Source: Burkholderiaceae bacterium
Lineage (GTDB): Bacteria > Pseudomonadota > Gammaproteobacteria > Burkholderiales > Burkholderiaceae
DNA: 10,183 nucleotides
Direction: 5' to 3'
Assembly: GCA_017998575.1 (NCBI GenBank)
Contig: JAGOCV010000134.1
Coordinates: 1 to 10,183 of the forward strand
Both the position numbers and the translations under genes were made by a program. Shown piece by piece: positions 1-6,642 of this stretch (position 1 is the first letter of the stretch; every line of letters begins with the position of its first letter). Under the pieces are notes generated by a model. The model saw nothing but the letters and a program-made list of their open reading frames with translations, searched no databases and was not told the origin of the DNA.

Positions 1-416
1 GTGAAGTCCTTGATCGCGTCGAACTTGATGGTCTTCTTGTACAGCAGCGGGTTGATGTTGTGGATCGACGCATTGATGTAGAGCGTGTAGCCGTCGGCCG
101 GCGCACGCGCCACCGTGCCCGCGCCCACCAGGCCCGAGGCGCCCGGGCGGTTGTCCACCACGACGGACTGCTTGAGGTCTTCGGACAATGCCTGGGCGAA
201 GGTGCGGGCCACGCCGTCCACCGCGCCACCGGGTGCGTGCGGCACCACGATGGTGATCGTCTTGGACGGATAGGACGCCGCGTCCTCCGCGTGGGCGGCC
301 AGCGGCACGAGGGCAGTGGCGGCGGCAGCCGCAGCCAGGGCGGCCATGGCGGAGATCGCGCGGCGCGTGAACCGCGCCGAGGAGGAAGAATCGGAAAGGC
401 GAGAAGTGTTGTTCAT
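1..416 (-). CDS. Bug/TctC-family tripartite tricarboxylate transporter substrate-binding protein, N-terminal part
   Basis: Only the first 138 codons are in the window; the gene runs off the left edge. The protein is predicted to be a periplasmic solute receptor of the Bug family, which binds small carboxylates or related compounds. The start ATG at 414-416 has a GGGGA-type ribosome site four bases upstream. Residues 1-43 look like an export signal: a twin-arginine-like TRRAIS (17-22), a long alanine-rich hydrophobic core, and an AHA cleavage site at about 41-43. The mature part begins with the family's first strand and loop (ITIVVPHAPGGAVD). It continues with NRPGASG, the ADGYTL strand region and FDAIKDF, all typical Bug landmarks. 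It is the last visible gene of the minus-strand cluster, 88 bp after the SDR-like gene. No TctA/TctB permease is visible, which is common because many Bug genes are orphans. The ligand cannot be read from the sequence. The family call is strong. Confidence 0.93.
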   Translation of the reverse strand, partial: MNNTSRLSDSSSSARFTRRAISAMAALAAAAAATALVPLAAHAEDAASYPSKTITIVVPHAPGGAVDGVARTFAQALSEDLKQSVVVDNRPGASGLVGAGTVARAPADGYTLYINASIHNINPLLYKKTIKFDAIKDF

Positions 417-504
417 GGTTTCCCCGTTGAGCGGTTGAAATGGATGCACGTTTCTTGCCCCCTTGTTCTTGTGCGTGATGGATGCGATGCGCGTGGCGCA
501 GTGA

Positions 505-1284
505 TCAGTACGTGCCCGGGTAGCCCGCGCCGTCGATCAGGATGTTCTGCCCGCAGATGTAGCCTGCGTGGGCCGAGCAGATGAAGGCGCACAGCGCGCC
601 GAACTCGTCGGCCTCGCCATAGCGGCCGGCCACCGACTTCGCGCCGCGCTCTTCCCACAGCTCCTCGAACGATTTGCCGGTGGTGTGCAGCATGCCGCGG
701 ATGTGGTCGCGCTGCGCGTCGGTGGCGAACACACCGGGCAGCAGGTTGTTGACGGTGACGCCGTGGCGCACCGTCTGGCGTGCCAGCCCGGCCGAGAAGC
801 CCACCAGGCCCGATCGTGCGCCGTTGGACAGGCCCAGCTCCAGCTGCGGCGTCTTCACGCTGCGCGAGACGATGTTGACGATGCGGCCCCAGCGGCGTTC
901 CATCATGCCGTCCACGGTGCGGCGCATCATCTCGATCGGACCGACCATCATCAGGTCGATGGCGCGGTGCCAGTCGGCGGGCGACCAGTCGCGGAAGTCG
1001 CCCGGCGGCGCGCCGTCGGCGTTGTTGATCAGGATGTCGGGCGCAGGCACGGCGGCCAGCGCCGCGTCGCGGCCTTCGTCCCGGGTGATGTCGGCCACCA
1101 CGTAGCGCACGGTGTTGCCGGTGGCTTCGGAGATTTCCTTCGCGGCCTGGGCCAGCGTGGCCTCGGTGCGCGCGGCGATGGTCACGTCGACGCCCTCGGC
1201 CGACAGGCGCTGCGCGCAGGCGCGCCCCATGCCCTTGCTGGCGCCGAAGACGAGGGCCTTGCGGCCGGCGATGCCGAGATCCAT
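505..1284 (-). CDS. SDR-family protein with degenerate catalytic tetrad
   Basis: This is a 259-residue Rossmann-fold protein of classical SDR size. The nucleotide-binding half is intact: GASKGMG at 14-20, an Asp at 65 (VADIT) where the adenine contact usually sits, and NNADG at 87-91 in place of NNAG. The catalytic half is unusual. With the normal spacing (Asn, +28 Ser, +13 Tyr, +4 Lys), Ser140 is present, but the other three positions hold Met112, Ser153 and Arg157. It therefore lacks the Tyr and Lys that transfer the proton in ordinary SDR reductases. The late LLPG loop (181-184) and the C-terminal Gly-rich strand (ILIDGAG, 248-254) are retained. SDR subgroups with an SNxxR-type replacement of YxxxK are known, usually labelled only as 3-oxoacyl-ACP reductase-like. 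The start ATG has AGGA ten bases upstream and lies 24 bp after the DapA-like stop, so the two genes are probably co-transcribed. The fold is sure; substrate and reaction are unknown. Confidence 0.93.
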   Translation of the reverse strand: MDLGIAGRKALVFGASKGMGRACAQRLSAEGVDVTIAARTEATLAQAAKEISEATGNTVRYVVADITRDEGRDAALAAVPAPDILINNADGAPPGDFRDWSPADWHRAIDLMMVGPIEMMRRTVDGMMERRWGRIVNIVSRSVKTPQLELGLSNGARSGLVGFSAGLARQTVRHGVTVNNLLPGVFATDAQRDHIRGMLHTTGKSFEELWEERGAKSVAGRYGEADEFGALCAFICSAHAGYICGQNILIDGAGYPGTY

Positions 1285-1308
1285 GTGCAGCGGTTCCTGG
1301 CGTGCGGA

Positions 1309-2244
1309 TCAGGCGGCCTTGAGCTCGGGCGAGCTCCAGCCGTACTTCTTGTCCAGGCCCAGTTCCTTGACCACGCGCAGGCCCTTGTTGAGCGCCTCGC
1401 CTTCAAGCCCCTTGAGCGGCTTGCGCAGGTTGCCCGCGGGCAGGCCCACGGCCTTCATGAGCGACTTGATCGCCACCGGGTTGATGGCCGAGTACGAGTA
1501 GTGCAGCAGCTGCAGGTTGTGCAGGTAGGCCTCGCGGAAGCTCACCGACACTTCCGGGCTGGTCCAGGGCCTGGAGATGGTGGCGAGTTCGGCCGGCGCG
1601 ATGTTGCCGGTCATGTTGGCCGTGCCGTGGCCGCCCAGGCTCATGGTGGGCACCACGAGGCCGAGGTTGGGCGAATCGCAGCACATCACCGCGACGTCGG
1701 GACGTGCGCGCAGCACCTGCGCCACCTGGCCTACGCGCGTGGTCGATTCCTTGAGCACCACGTAGTTGGGGTGCTTGAAGATGCGCAGCAGGTGGTCCCA
1801 GTGCAGATCGGTCTTCACGCGCGGCGGGTTGTTGTAGAGGCCCAGCGGCAGGTCGGTGGCGTCGGCCACTTCGAGGAAGTATTCCTCCAGGTCGGACTCG
1901 GCGCCGCAGATGTAGGCCGGCGCGGCCAGGATGGCGCCGTCGGCACCGTTGGCCCTGGCGAAGCGCAGGTAGTCCTTGGTCGTCTCGGTGTTGTTGCCGG
2001 TGCAGCCGTAGAACAGCTTCATCTTGCCGGTCTTCATCTTGGCCGTCTCGGCGATGATGGTCTGGCGCTCCTGCTGCGAGAGCATCGAGACTTCGCCTGT
2101 GGAGCCCATGATCAGCACGGCGCTGGTGCCGTTGTCTTCCTGGAACTTGAGCAATTCGCGGAAGGCGCCGAAGTCGGGGCTGCCGTCCTGGTTGAACGGC
2201 GTGATCAGCGCCACGAAGGATCCTTCGATTTTCATCTTGCTCAT
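1309..2244 (-). CDS. Dihydrodipicolinate synthase / N-acetylneuraminate lyase superfamily protein
   Basis: This is a 311-residue TIM-barrel class I aldolase-type protein, somewhat longer than E. coli DapA (292). Landmarks align with DapA. GSTGE at 47-51 corresponds to GTTGE, with Ser48 at the Thr44 position. Tyr111 matches Tyr107 and Tyr137 matches Tyr133. Arg142 corresponds to the carboxylate-binding Arg138. Lys165 in VVLKEST is the Schiff-base lysine equivalent to Lys161. The PYY segment is changed to PAY (109-111), and the following loop differs strongly. The family covers dihydrodipicolinate synthase, keto-deoxy-sugar-acid aldolases and dehydratases, and hydroxyproline-pathway enzymes. 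All form a Schiff base with a 2-keto acid, often pyruvate. Its place between metC and an SDR-like gene, followed by a Bug receptor, points to a catabolic or specialised keto-acid reaction rather than lysine synthesis. That is inference. The first ATG was chosen because GGAA lies upstream; ATG at codon 4 is an alternative. Confidence 0.95.
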   Translation of the reverse strand: MSKMKIEGSFVALITPFNQDGSPDFGAFRELLKFQEDNGTSAVLIMGSTGEVSMLSQQERQTIIAETAKMKTGKMKLFYGCTGNNTETTKDYLRFARANGADGAILAAPAYICGAESDLEEYFLEVADATDLPLGLYNNPPRVKTDLHWDHLLRIFKHPNYVVLKESTTRVGQVAQVLRARPDVAVMCCDSPNLGLVVPTMSLGGHGTANMTGNIAPAELATISRPWTSPEVSVSFREAYLHNLQLLHYSYSAINPVAIKSLMKAVGLPAGNLRKPLKGLEGEALNKGLRVVKELGLDKKYGWSSPELKAA

Positions 2245-2333
2245 GTCTGTTGTTCCGGGTTGCAGTGTTTCGCGAGAGGGGGACGTATGTTAGGCGCAGA
2301 CGGGCGCGCCCTTCAGTCAGAGTTCTTGGAAGC

Positions 2334-3551
2334 TTATGCCGCGACAGGGTGTTTGGCGGGGGCAGCTGCGCTGCGCTCGGCCGCCTGCAGCGCGGCGAAG
2401 CCGCGTTCGAGATCGGCCAGCAGATCCGGCACGTCTTCCAGGCCCACATGCAAGCGCAGTGCCAGCCCCTTCCAGGGCCAGCGCGCGCCGGTGTGCGAGG
2501 CGCCGGGCGTGAAAGGAATCACCAGGCTTTCGTAGCCGCCCCAGGACACGCCGATGCCGAAATGCTCCAGCGCATCGACGAAGGCATGCATGGCCGGGAC
2601 CGACACCGTGCGCAGCACCACGGTGAACAGGCCGCAGGCGCCCGTGAAATCGCGCTTCCAGAGCGCGTGGCCCGGGTGTGAAGGCAGGCCGGGGTGCAGC
2701 ACGGCTTCGACGTCGGCACGCCGTTCCAGCCACGACGCCACCGCCAGGCCCGATTCGTGGTGGCGGGCCAGCCGCACGCCCATCGTGCGCAGGCCGCGCA
2801 GCGCCAGGTAGATGTCGTCGGGGCTGGTGGTCTGGCCCATGTCGGACGAGGTGGCCTTGATCTTCGGCCAGACTTCGCGCGTGCAGGTGACGATGCCCAT
2901 CAGTGCGTCGGAATGGCCGACGATGTACTTGGTGGCAGCCTGGATCGACACGTCCACGCCATGCTTGAAGGGCTTGAAGAACAGCGGCGTGCCCCACGTG
3001 TTGTCCATCACCACCAGCGCGCCGCGCGCATGCGCCACGGCGGCTATGGCGGGGATGTCCTGGATCTCGAAGGTCTCCGAGCCCGGCGACTCGACGAAGA
3101 CCACGCGGGTGTTGGGTTTCATCAGCGCGTCGATGCCATCGCCGAGCAGCGGGTCGTACACATCCACTTCGACGCCGTAGCGCGAGAGCACGTTCTTGAG
3201 GAAGCTGCGCGTGGGCGAGTAGGCGCTGTCGGGCACCAGCACGTGGTCGCCTGTCGCCAGCAGCGCGGTCAGCGCGGTGGAGATGGCCGCCAGGCCCGAG
3301 GGGTAGACCAGCGAGCGGTAGCCACCCTCGATCTGCGCGACGGCCTCCTGCAACGCATGGTGGGTGGCCGCGCCGTAGCGGCCATAGGTGGTGGCGCCGA
3401 ATTCGTCGGCGGCACGGGCACGCTTCATGCGTTCCCACTCGTCCATCGACCCGGCAAGGATCGTCGATCCGCGGAAGATGGGGGTGTTCACCACGCCACC
3501 GAACCGCTCGGGATGACGTCCGGCGGTGACCAGTTGGGTGTTCTCTTGCAT
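2334..3551 (-). CDS. metC: Cystathionine beta-lyase, PLP-dependent
   Basis: This is a 405-residue Cys/Met-metabolism PLP enzyme (fold type I), close to the usual 395. It is predicted to split cystathionine into homocysteine, pyruvate and ammonia in the cytoplasm. Such enzymes often also desulfhydrate cysteine. Visible active-site residues are Tyr56 and Arg58 (TYGRYG, phosphate contact from the partner subunit), Tyr111 (SAYSPT, ring stacking), Asp183 (MDNTWGTP, pyridine nitrogen) and Lys208 (AATKYIVGH, the PLP lysine). Further on are Trp337 in SWGGYESL, typical of beta-lyases, and Arg366 in LRLHVGLED, which holds the substrate carboxylate. The start has GGAG about 11 bases upstream. It is the first gene of the minus-strand cluster and is divergent from an Lrp-type regulator. 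The distinction from gamma-synthase or gamma-lyase rests on the SWGGYES segment and is fairly strong. The physiological substrate could be cysteine or another beta-thio amino acid. Confidence 0.93.
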   Translation of the reverse strand: MQENTQLVTAGRHPERFGGVVNTPIFRGSTILAGSMDEWERMKRARAADEFGATTYGRYGAATHHALQEAVAQIEGGYRSLVYPSGLAAISTALTALLATGDHVLVPDSAYSPTRSFLKNVLSRYGVEVDVYDPLLGDGIDALMKPNTRVVFVESPGSETFEIQDIPAIAAVAHARGALVVMDNTWGTPLFFKPFKHGVDVSIQAATKYIVGHSDALMGIVTCTREVWPKIKATSSDMGQTTSPDDIYLALRGLRTMGVRLARHHESGLAVASWLERRADVEAVLHPGLPSHPGHALWKRDFTGACGLFTVVLRTVSVPAMHAFVDALEHFGIGVSWGGYESLVIPFTPGASHTGARWPWKGLALRLHVGLEDVPDLLADLERGFAALQAAERSAAAPAKHPVAA

Positions 3552-3707
3552 TGTCTTGACGGCTCCAGGATGGCGCCTTGCGGCGCGTTGTGTCTGGAGG
3601 CAGTCTAGGATTCATGCCGGTGTCATATTTTTCGTTGTTGGGCATTGCGGCCCGGGAAAAGAGAAAATTTTTCACCACTTCCGTTTCCACAATCGACGAA
3701 CCACACC
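3552..3707. promoter_or_regulatory. Divergent metC / Lrp-type regulator control region
   Basis: These 156 bases separate the metC start (minus) from the regulator start (plus) and must hold the promoters for both directions. The stretch around 3624-3673 is clearly more A/T-rich than the surrounding DNA, as expected for Lrp/AsnC targets. It contains two TTTTTC motifs, at 3628-3633 and 3668-3673, exactly 40 bp apart (about four helical turns). I could not assign convincing -35 and -10 boxes on either strand. Confidence 0.7.
3661..3675. promoter_or_regulatory. Candidate Lrp-type operator
   Basis: The core at 3663-3673, GAAAATTTTTC, is a perfect palindrome around one central base. The 15-base segment matches the E. 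coli Lrp consensus YAGHAWATTWTDCTR (recalled) at 12 of 15 positions, failing at the first and the last two. It sits 32 bp before the regulator's start codon and about 110 bp before metC, so it could serve autoregulation and control of metC. The regulator here is not Lrp itself, so the match is suggestive rather than decisive. Confidence 0.45.
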
Positions 3708-4166
3708 ATGGACCGCAAAGACCAACGTATCCTCGACCTGCTGCAGGCCGACGCCCGGCTCTCGACGAGCGAGATCGCCGAGCGCGTGAGCCTGTCGGTG
3801 ACGGCCTGCTGGAAGCGCATCCAGCGACTGACCGAAGAGGGCTACATCCGCCAGCAGGTGTGCCTGCTCGACAGCAAGAAGATCGGCCTGGGCGTGACGG
3901 TGTTCGTGTCGGTTCGCACCAGCCACCACGACCTGGCGTGGCTGCGCAAGTTCGCCGCCGGCGTGCGCGACATGCCCGAGGTGACCGAGTTCTATCGCAT
4001 GAGCGGCAACACCGACTACCTCATCAAGGTGGTGGTGCCCGACATCGCGGGGTTCGACCGCGTCTACAAGAAGCTGATCCAGGTCGCCGAACTGTTCGAC
4101 GTGAGTTCGAGCTTCGCGATGGAAGAGATCAAATACACGACGGCGTTGCCGCTCGACTACGCCTGA
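3708..4166 (+). CDS. Lrp/AsnC-family regulator, DecR (YbaO)-like
   Basis: This 152-residue protein has the standard Lrp/AsnC layout: an N-terminal helix-turn-helix at about 18-45 and a C-terminal RAM ligand-binding domain at about 62-143. The recognition-helix region reads TACWKRIQRL (32-41), the CWKR subtype. From memory, the rest (KIGLGVTVFV, MPEVTEFYRMSG, SSFAMEEIKYTT) is strikingly close to E. coli DecR/YbaO, the cysteine-responsive activator of cysteine detoxification. By analogy it may sense cysteine or a related thiol amino acid and control the divergent metC operon. The ligand is inferred, not shown. The ATG at 3708 gives the family's normal N-terminus; an in-frame TTG at 3645 would add 21 residues unlike the family. 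The Shine-Dalgarno sequence is weak. The bisC-like gene follows after 34 bp on the same strand. Confidence 0.93.
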   Translation: MDRKDQRILDLLQADARLSTSEIAERVSLSVTACWKRIQRLTEEGYIRQQVCLLDSKKIGLGVTVFVSVRTSHHDLAWLRKFAAGVRDMPEVTEFYRMSGNTDYLIKVVVPDIAGFDRVYKKLIQVAELFDVSSSFAMEEIKYTTALPLDYA

Positions 4167-4200
4167 ATTCCGGGGCCGGACACCGCCCCGCGCCGACACC

Positions 4201-6525
4201 ATGACCTCGCCGATTTCGCGCTTTCCCTCGTTGTCCCACTGGGGCGCCTTCACCGCCGTGGTGGAAGGTGGCCGCCTGACCGCCTGCGAGCCTTTTGCGC
4301 ACGACCCCGCGCCCTCGCCCATCCTGCAGTCGATGCCGGGCATGGTGCATTCCGACCTGCGCATCCGCCGTCCCGCCGTGCGTGCGGGCTGGCTCGCGCA
4401 ACGCCTGGGCAGCGACCGCACGGCACGCGGGCGCGAGGATTTTGTCGAGGTGAGCTGGGACGTGGCGCTTGCGCTGGTGTCGGACGAGCTCGCGCGCGTG
4501 CGCGCGGAACATGGCGACAGCGCCGTCTTCGGCGGCTCGTATGGCTGGTCGTCGGCCGGGCGGCTGCATCACGCGCGCACGCTCACGCACCGCTTCCTGC
4601 ACGCCACGGGCGGCTGCACCACGCAGGCCGGCAACTACAGCTGGGGCGCGGCGCAGTTCCTGCTGCCGCACATCATCGGCAGCTACGCACCCGTGACCGG
4701 CCGCGTGACCGACTGGCAGAGTCTGCTCGCGCACAACCAGCTGTTCATCGCCTTCGGCGGCATCCCGCTGCGCAACGCGCAGATCACCTCGGGCGGCGCG
4801 GGCGAGCACAGCACCAGCGCCTGGATCGAACGCGCGCGCCACAGCGACATCGAGTTCGTGGTGATCAGCCCGACGCGCGGCGACATCCCCGAGGGCCTGC
4901 GCGCCGAGTGGATCCCGATCCGCCCCAACACCGACACGGCCATGATGCTGGGCATGGCCCACACGCTGTGGTCCGAGAACCTGCACGACGCCGACTTCCT
5001 CTCCCGGTGCTGCGAGGGTTTCGGCGCGTTCGCCGACTACCTCGCGGGCAAGGACGACGGCCAGGCCAAGACGGCCGCGTGGGCCGCGGCGATCTGCGGC
5101 GTGCCGGCCGATCGCATCCGGTCACTGGCGCGCCGGGCGGTCACGCGGCGCACGCTGGTCAACTGCACCTGGTCGCTGCAGCGCGCCCACCGGGGCGAGC
5201 AGCCTTACTGGGCCAGCATCGCGCTGGCCTCCATGCTCGGGCAGATCGGCCTGCCGGGCGCGGGCTTCGCCTTCGGCCATGGCTCGATCAACGGCGTGGC
5301 CACGCCCCGGCCCGACGTGCCGGCGCCCGAGATGGGCGCCGGGCCCAACCCGGCGAAGAGCAGCATCCCCGTCGCGCGCATCGCCGACATGCTGCTGCAT
5401 CCCGGAGAGCCTTACGAATTCAACGGCCGCCACGCCACCTATCCCGACACGCGGCTGGTCTACTGGGCCGGCGGCAACCCGTTCCATCACCACCAGGATC
5501 TCAATCGCCTGGTGCGCGCCTGGGCCCGGCCCGAAACCATCGTCGTGCACGAGAGCTGGTGGACGCCCACGGCCCGGCGCGCCGACATCGTGCTGCCGGC
5601 CACCACCACGCTGGAGCGCAACGACATCGGCGGCTCGTCGCGCGACCGCTTCGTGCTGGCCATGCACCAGGCGCTGGCACCGCAGTTCGAGAGCCGCAAC
5701 GACTTCGACATCTACCGCGAGCTGGCAGCCCGCGCCGGACAGGAGCACGCCTTCACCGCAGGCCGCGACGAGATGGCCTGGATCCGCCACATCTACGACG
5801 GCATGGCCACGCGCTGGCGCGACGCCGGCTTCGATGCACCGGCATTCGAGCGCTTCTGGTCCGAGGGGCACGTGATGCTGCCCGAGCCGGCGCGCCCCTT
5901 CGTGCTGATGGCCGACTTCCGCATCGACCCCCAGGCGCATCCGCTGAAGACGCCGAGCGGCCGCATCGAGCTCTACTCGTCGACCATCGGCGGCTTTGGC
6001 TACGACGACTGTCCGCCCCACCCCGCCTGGCTGGCGCCCGACGAATGGCTCGGCGCCGAGGCCGCGCGCCAGTGGCCGCTGCATCTCATCAGCTCGCAGC
6101 CGCCCGACAAGCTGCATTCGCAGCTCGATGCGGGCAGCCAGTCGCTGGCCGGCAAGCGGCACAGCCGCCAGGTGCTGCGCCTGCATCCGGCCGAGGCTGC
6201 TCGGCGCGGCATCGGCGACGACATGCTGGTGCGCGTCTTCAACGCGCGCGGCAGCTGCCTGGCGGTGACCTTGCTGGATGCCGACGTGAGCGAGGGCGTG
6301 GTCGTGCTGCCCACCGGGGCCTGGTTCGACGCCGACGACGCGGCGCTCGAACGCCACGGCAATCCGAACGTGCTCACGCGCGACCGTGGCACATCCCGCC
6401 TCACGCAGGGGCCCGGTGCGCTGTCGGCGCTGGTGGAGATCGAACGCTGGACGCAGGGCGACGCGCCGCGCATGCGTGCTTTCGACGTGCCGCCGCTCGC
6501 GACGCTACCGGGCGCTGCGCACTGA
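4201..6525 (+). CDS. bisC: BisC-like molybdopterin (bis-MGD) sulfoxide reductase
   Basis: This 774-residue enzyme belongs to the DMSO/TMAO/biotin-sulfoxide reductase branch and is almost the length of E. coli BisC. The N-terminus has the family's HWGAF (13-17). The GGSYGWSSAGRLHHA segment (111-125) carries Trp116 and Ser118; the Ser is the expected molybdenum ligand of this group. There is no N-terminal Cys cluster, so no [4Fe-4S] centre. There is also no Tat signal, which argues for a cytoplasmic enzyme and against periplasmic DorA/TorA. Other landmarks are IPVARIADML and WAGGNPFHHHQDLNRL in the central region, ADIVLPATTTLERND, and a C-terminal dinucleotide-binding domain from about 624 (HLISSQPPDKLHSQLD). 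The likely substrates are biotin sulfoxide and methionine sulfoxide; DMSO or other N/S-oxides remain possible. It probably shares a transcript with the upstream regulator. No clear Shine-Dalgarno is seen, but the conserved HWG position supports this start. Confidence 0.88.
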   Translation: MTSPISRFPSLSHWGAFTAVVEGGRLTACEPFAHDPAPSPILQSMPGMVHSDLRIRRPAVRAGWLAQRLGSDRTARGREDFVEVSWDVALALVSDELARVRAEHGDSAVFGGSYGWSSAGRLHHARTLTHRFLHATGGCTTQAGNYSWGAAQFLLPHIIGSYAPVTGRVTDWQSLLAHNQLFIAFGGIPLRNAQITSGGAGEHSTSAWIERARHSDIEFVVISPTRGDIPEGLRAEWIPIRPNTDTAMMLGMAHTLWSENLHDADFLSRCCEGFGAFADYLAGKDDGQAKTAAWAAAICGVPADRIRSLARRAVTRRTLVNCTWSLQRAHRGEQPYWASIALASMLGQIGLPGAGFAFGHGSINGVATPRPDVPAPEMGAGPNPAKSSIPVARIADMLLHPGEPYEFNGRHATYPDTRLVYWAGGNPFHHHQDLNRLVRAWARPETIVVHESWWTPTARRADIVLPATTTLERNDIGGSSRDRFVLAMHQALAPQFESRNDFDIYRELAARAGQEHAFTAGRDEMAWIRHIYDGMATRWRDAGFDAPAFERFWSEGHVMLPEPARPFVLMADFRIDPQAHPLKTPSGRIELYSSTIGGFGYDDCPPHPAWLAPDEWLGAEAARQWPLHLISSQPPDKLHSQLDAGSQSLAGKRHSRQVLRLHPAEAARRGIGDDMLVRVFNARGSCLAVTLLDADVSEGVVVLPTGAWFDADDAALERHGNPNVLTRDRGTSRLTQGPGALSALVEIERWTQGDAPRMRAFDVPPLATLPGAAH

Positions 6526-6557
6526 TCGGCGCAGCGCACGCGTCTGGCCGCTGCGCC
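6511..6557 (+). other. Two mutually exclusive hairpins at the bisC stop
   Basis: Three arms overlap the end of bisC. GCGCTGCGC at 6512-6520 pairs perfectly with GCGCAGCGC at 6529-6537, leaving an 8-base loop that contains the TGA stop. The middle arm, read as GGCGCAGCG at 6528-6536, also pairs perfectly with CGCTGCGCC at 6549-6557. Only one stem can form at a time. No T-run follows, so this is not a classical terminator. A further 6-bp stem lies at 6569-6574/6580-6585. In GC-rich DNA such stems can be chance. Confidence 0.5.
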
Positions 6558-6587
6558 CGGCAACATGCGGGCGATGGCGTCGCCCCC

Positions 6588-6618
6588 AAAGAAAAGGGCC
6601 GCCCGAAGGCGGCCCTTT
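6588..6618 (-). terminator. Rho-independent terminator of the atp operon
   Basis: A perfect 11-bp stem (AAAGGGCCGCC paired with GGCGGCCCTTT, 6593-6603 and 6608-6618) has a four-base loop. On the minus strand the loop is TTCG closed by C-G, the very stable cUUCGg tetraloop, and the stem is followed by TTTTCTTT (6595-6588). It lies 24 bp after the atpC stop. On the plus strand the same stem ends in TTT only, so it may also stop bisC transcripts, less efficiently. Confidence 0.92.
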
Positions 6619-6642
6619 GTGCTGCGCTTCGTGGGGCGCCCG

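Noticed and set aside
440..485. Direct repeat ATGGATGC at 440-447 and 478-485 in the SDR-Bug spacer
   Set aside because: Only two 8-base copies; too short to support an operator or recombination site.
2302..2311. Palindrome GGGCGCGCCC in the metC-DapA-like spacer
   Set aside because: It has no loop and no T-run, is short, and is expected by chance at this base composition; not a terminator.
568..2535. A 655-codon open frame on the plus strand opposite the SDR-like and DapA-like genes
   Set aside because: It is a His/Arg/Gly-rich mirror of high-GC codons with no recognisable domain, while the minus-strand frames have clear family motifs.
3645..3707. Upstream TTG start for the Lrp-type regulator
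   Set aside because: It would add 21 residues not seen in the family and run through the candidate operator; ATG at 3708 gives a normal N-terminus.
3552..3707. Possible -10 boxes (TATGAC or TAGACT on the minus strand) and -35 TTGTTG on the plus strand
   Set aside because: No pair has acceptable spacing and match on either strand, so no promoter was assigned.
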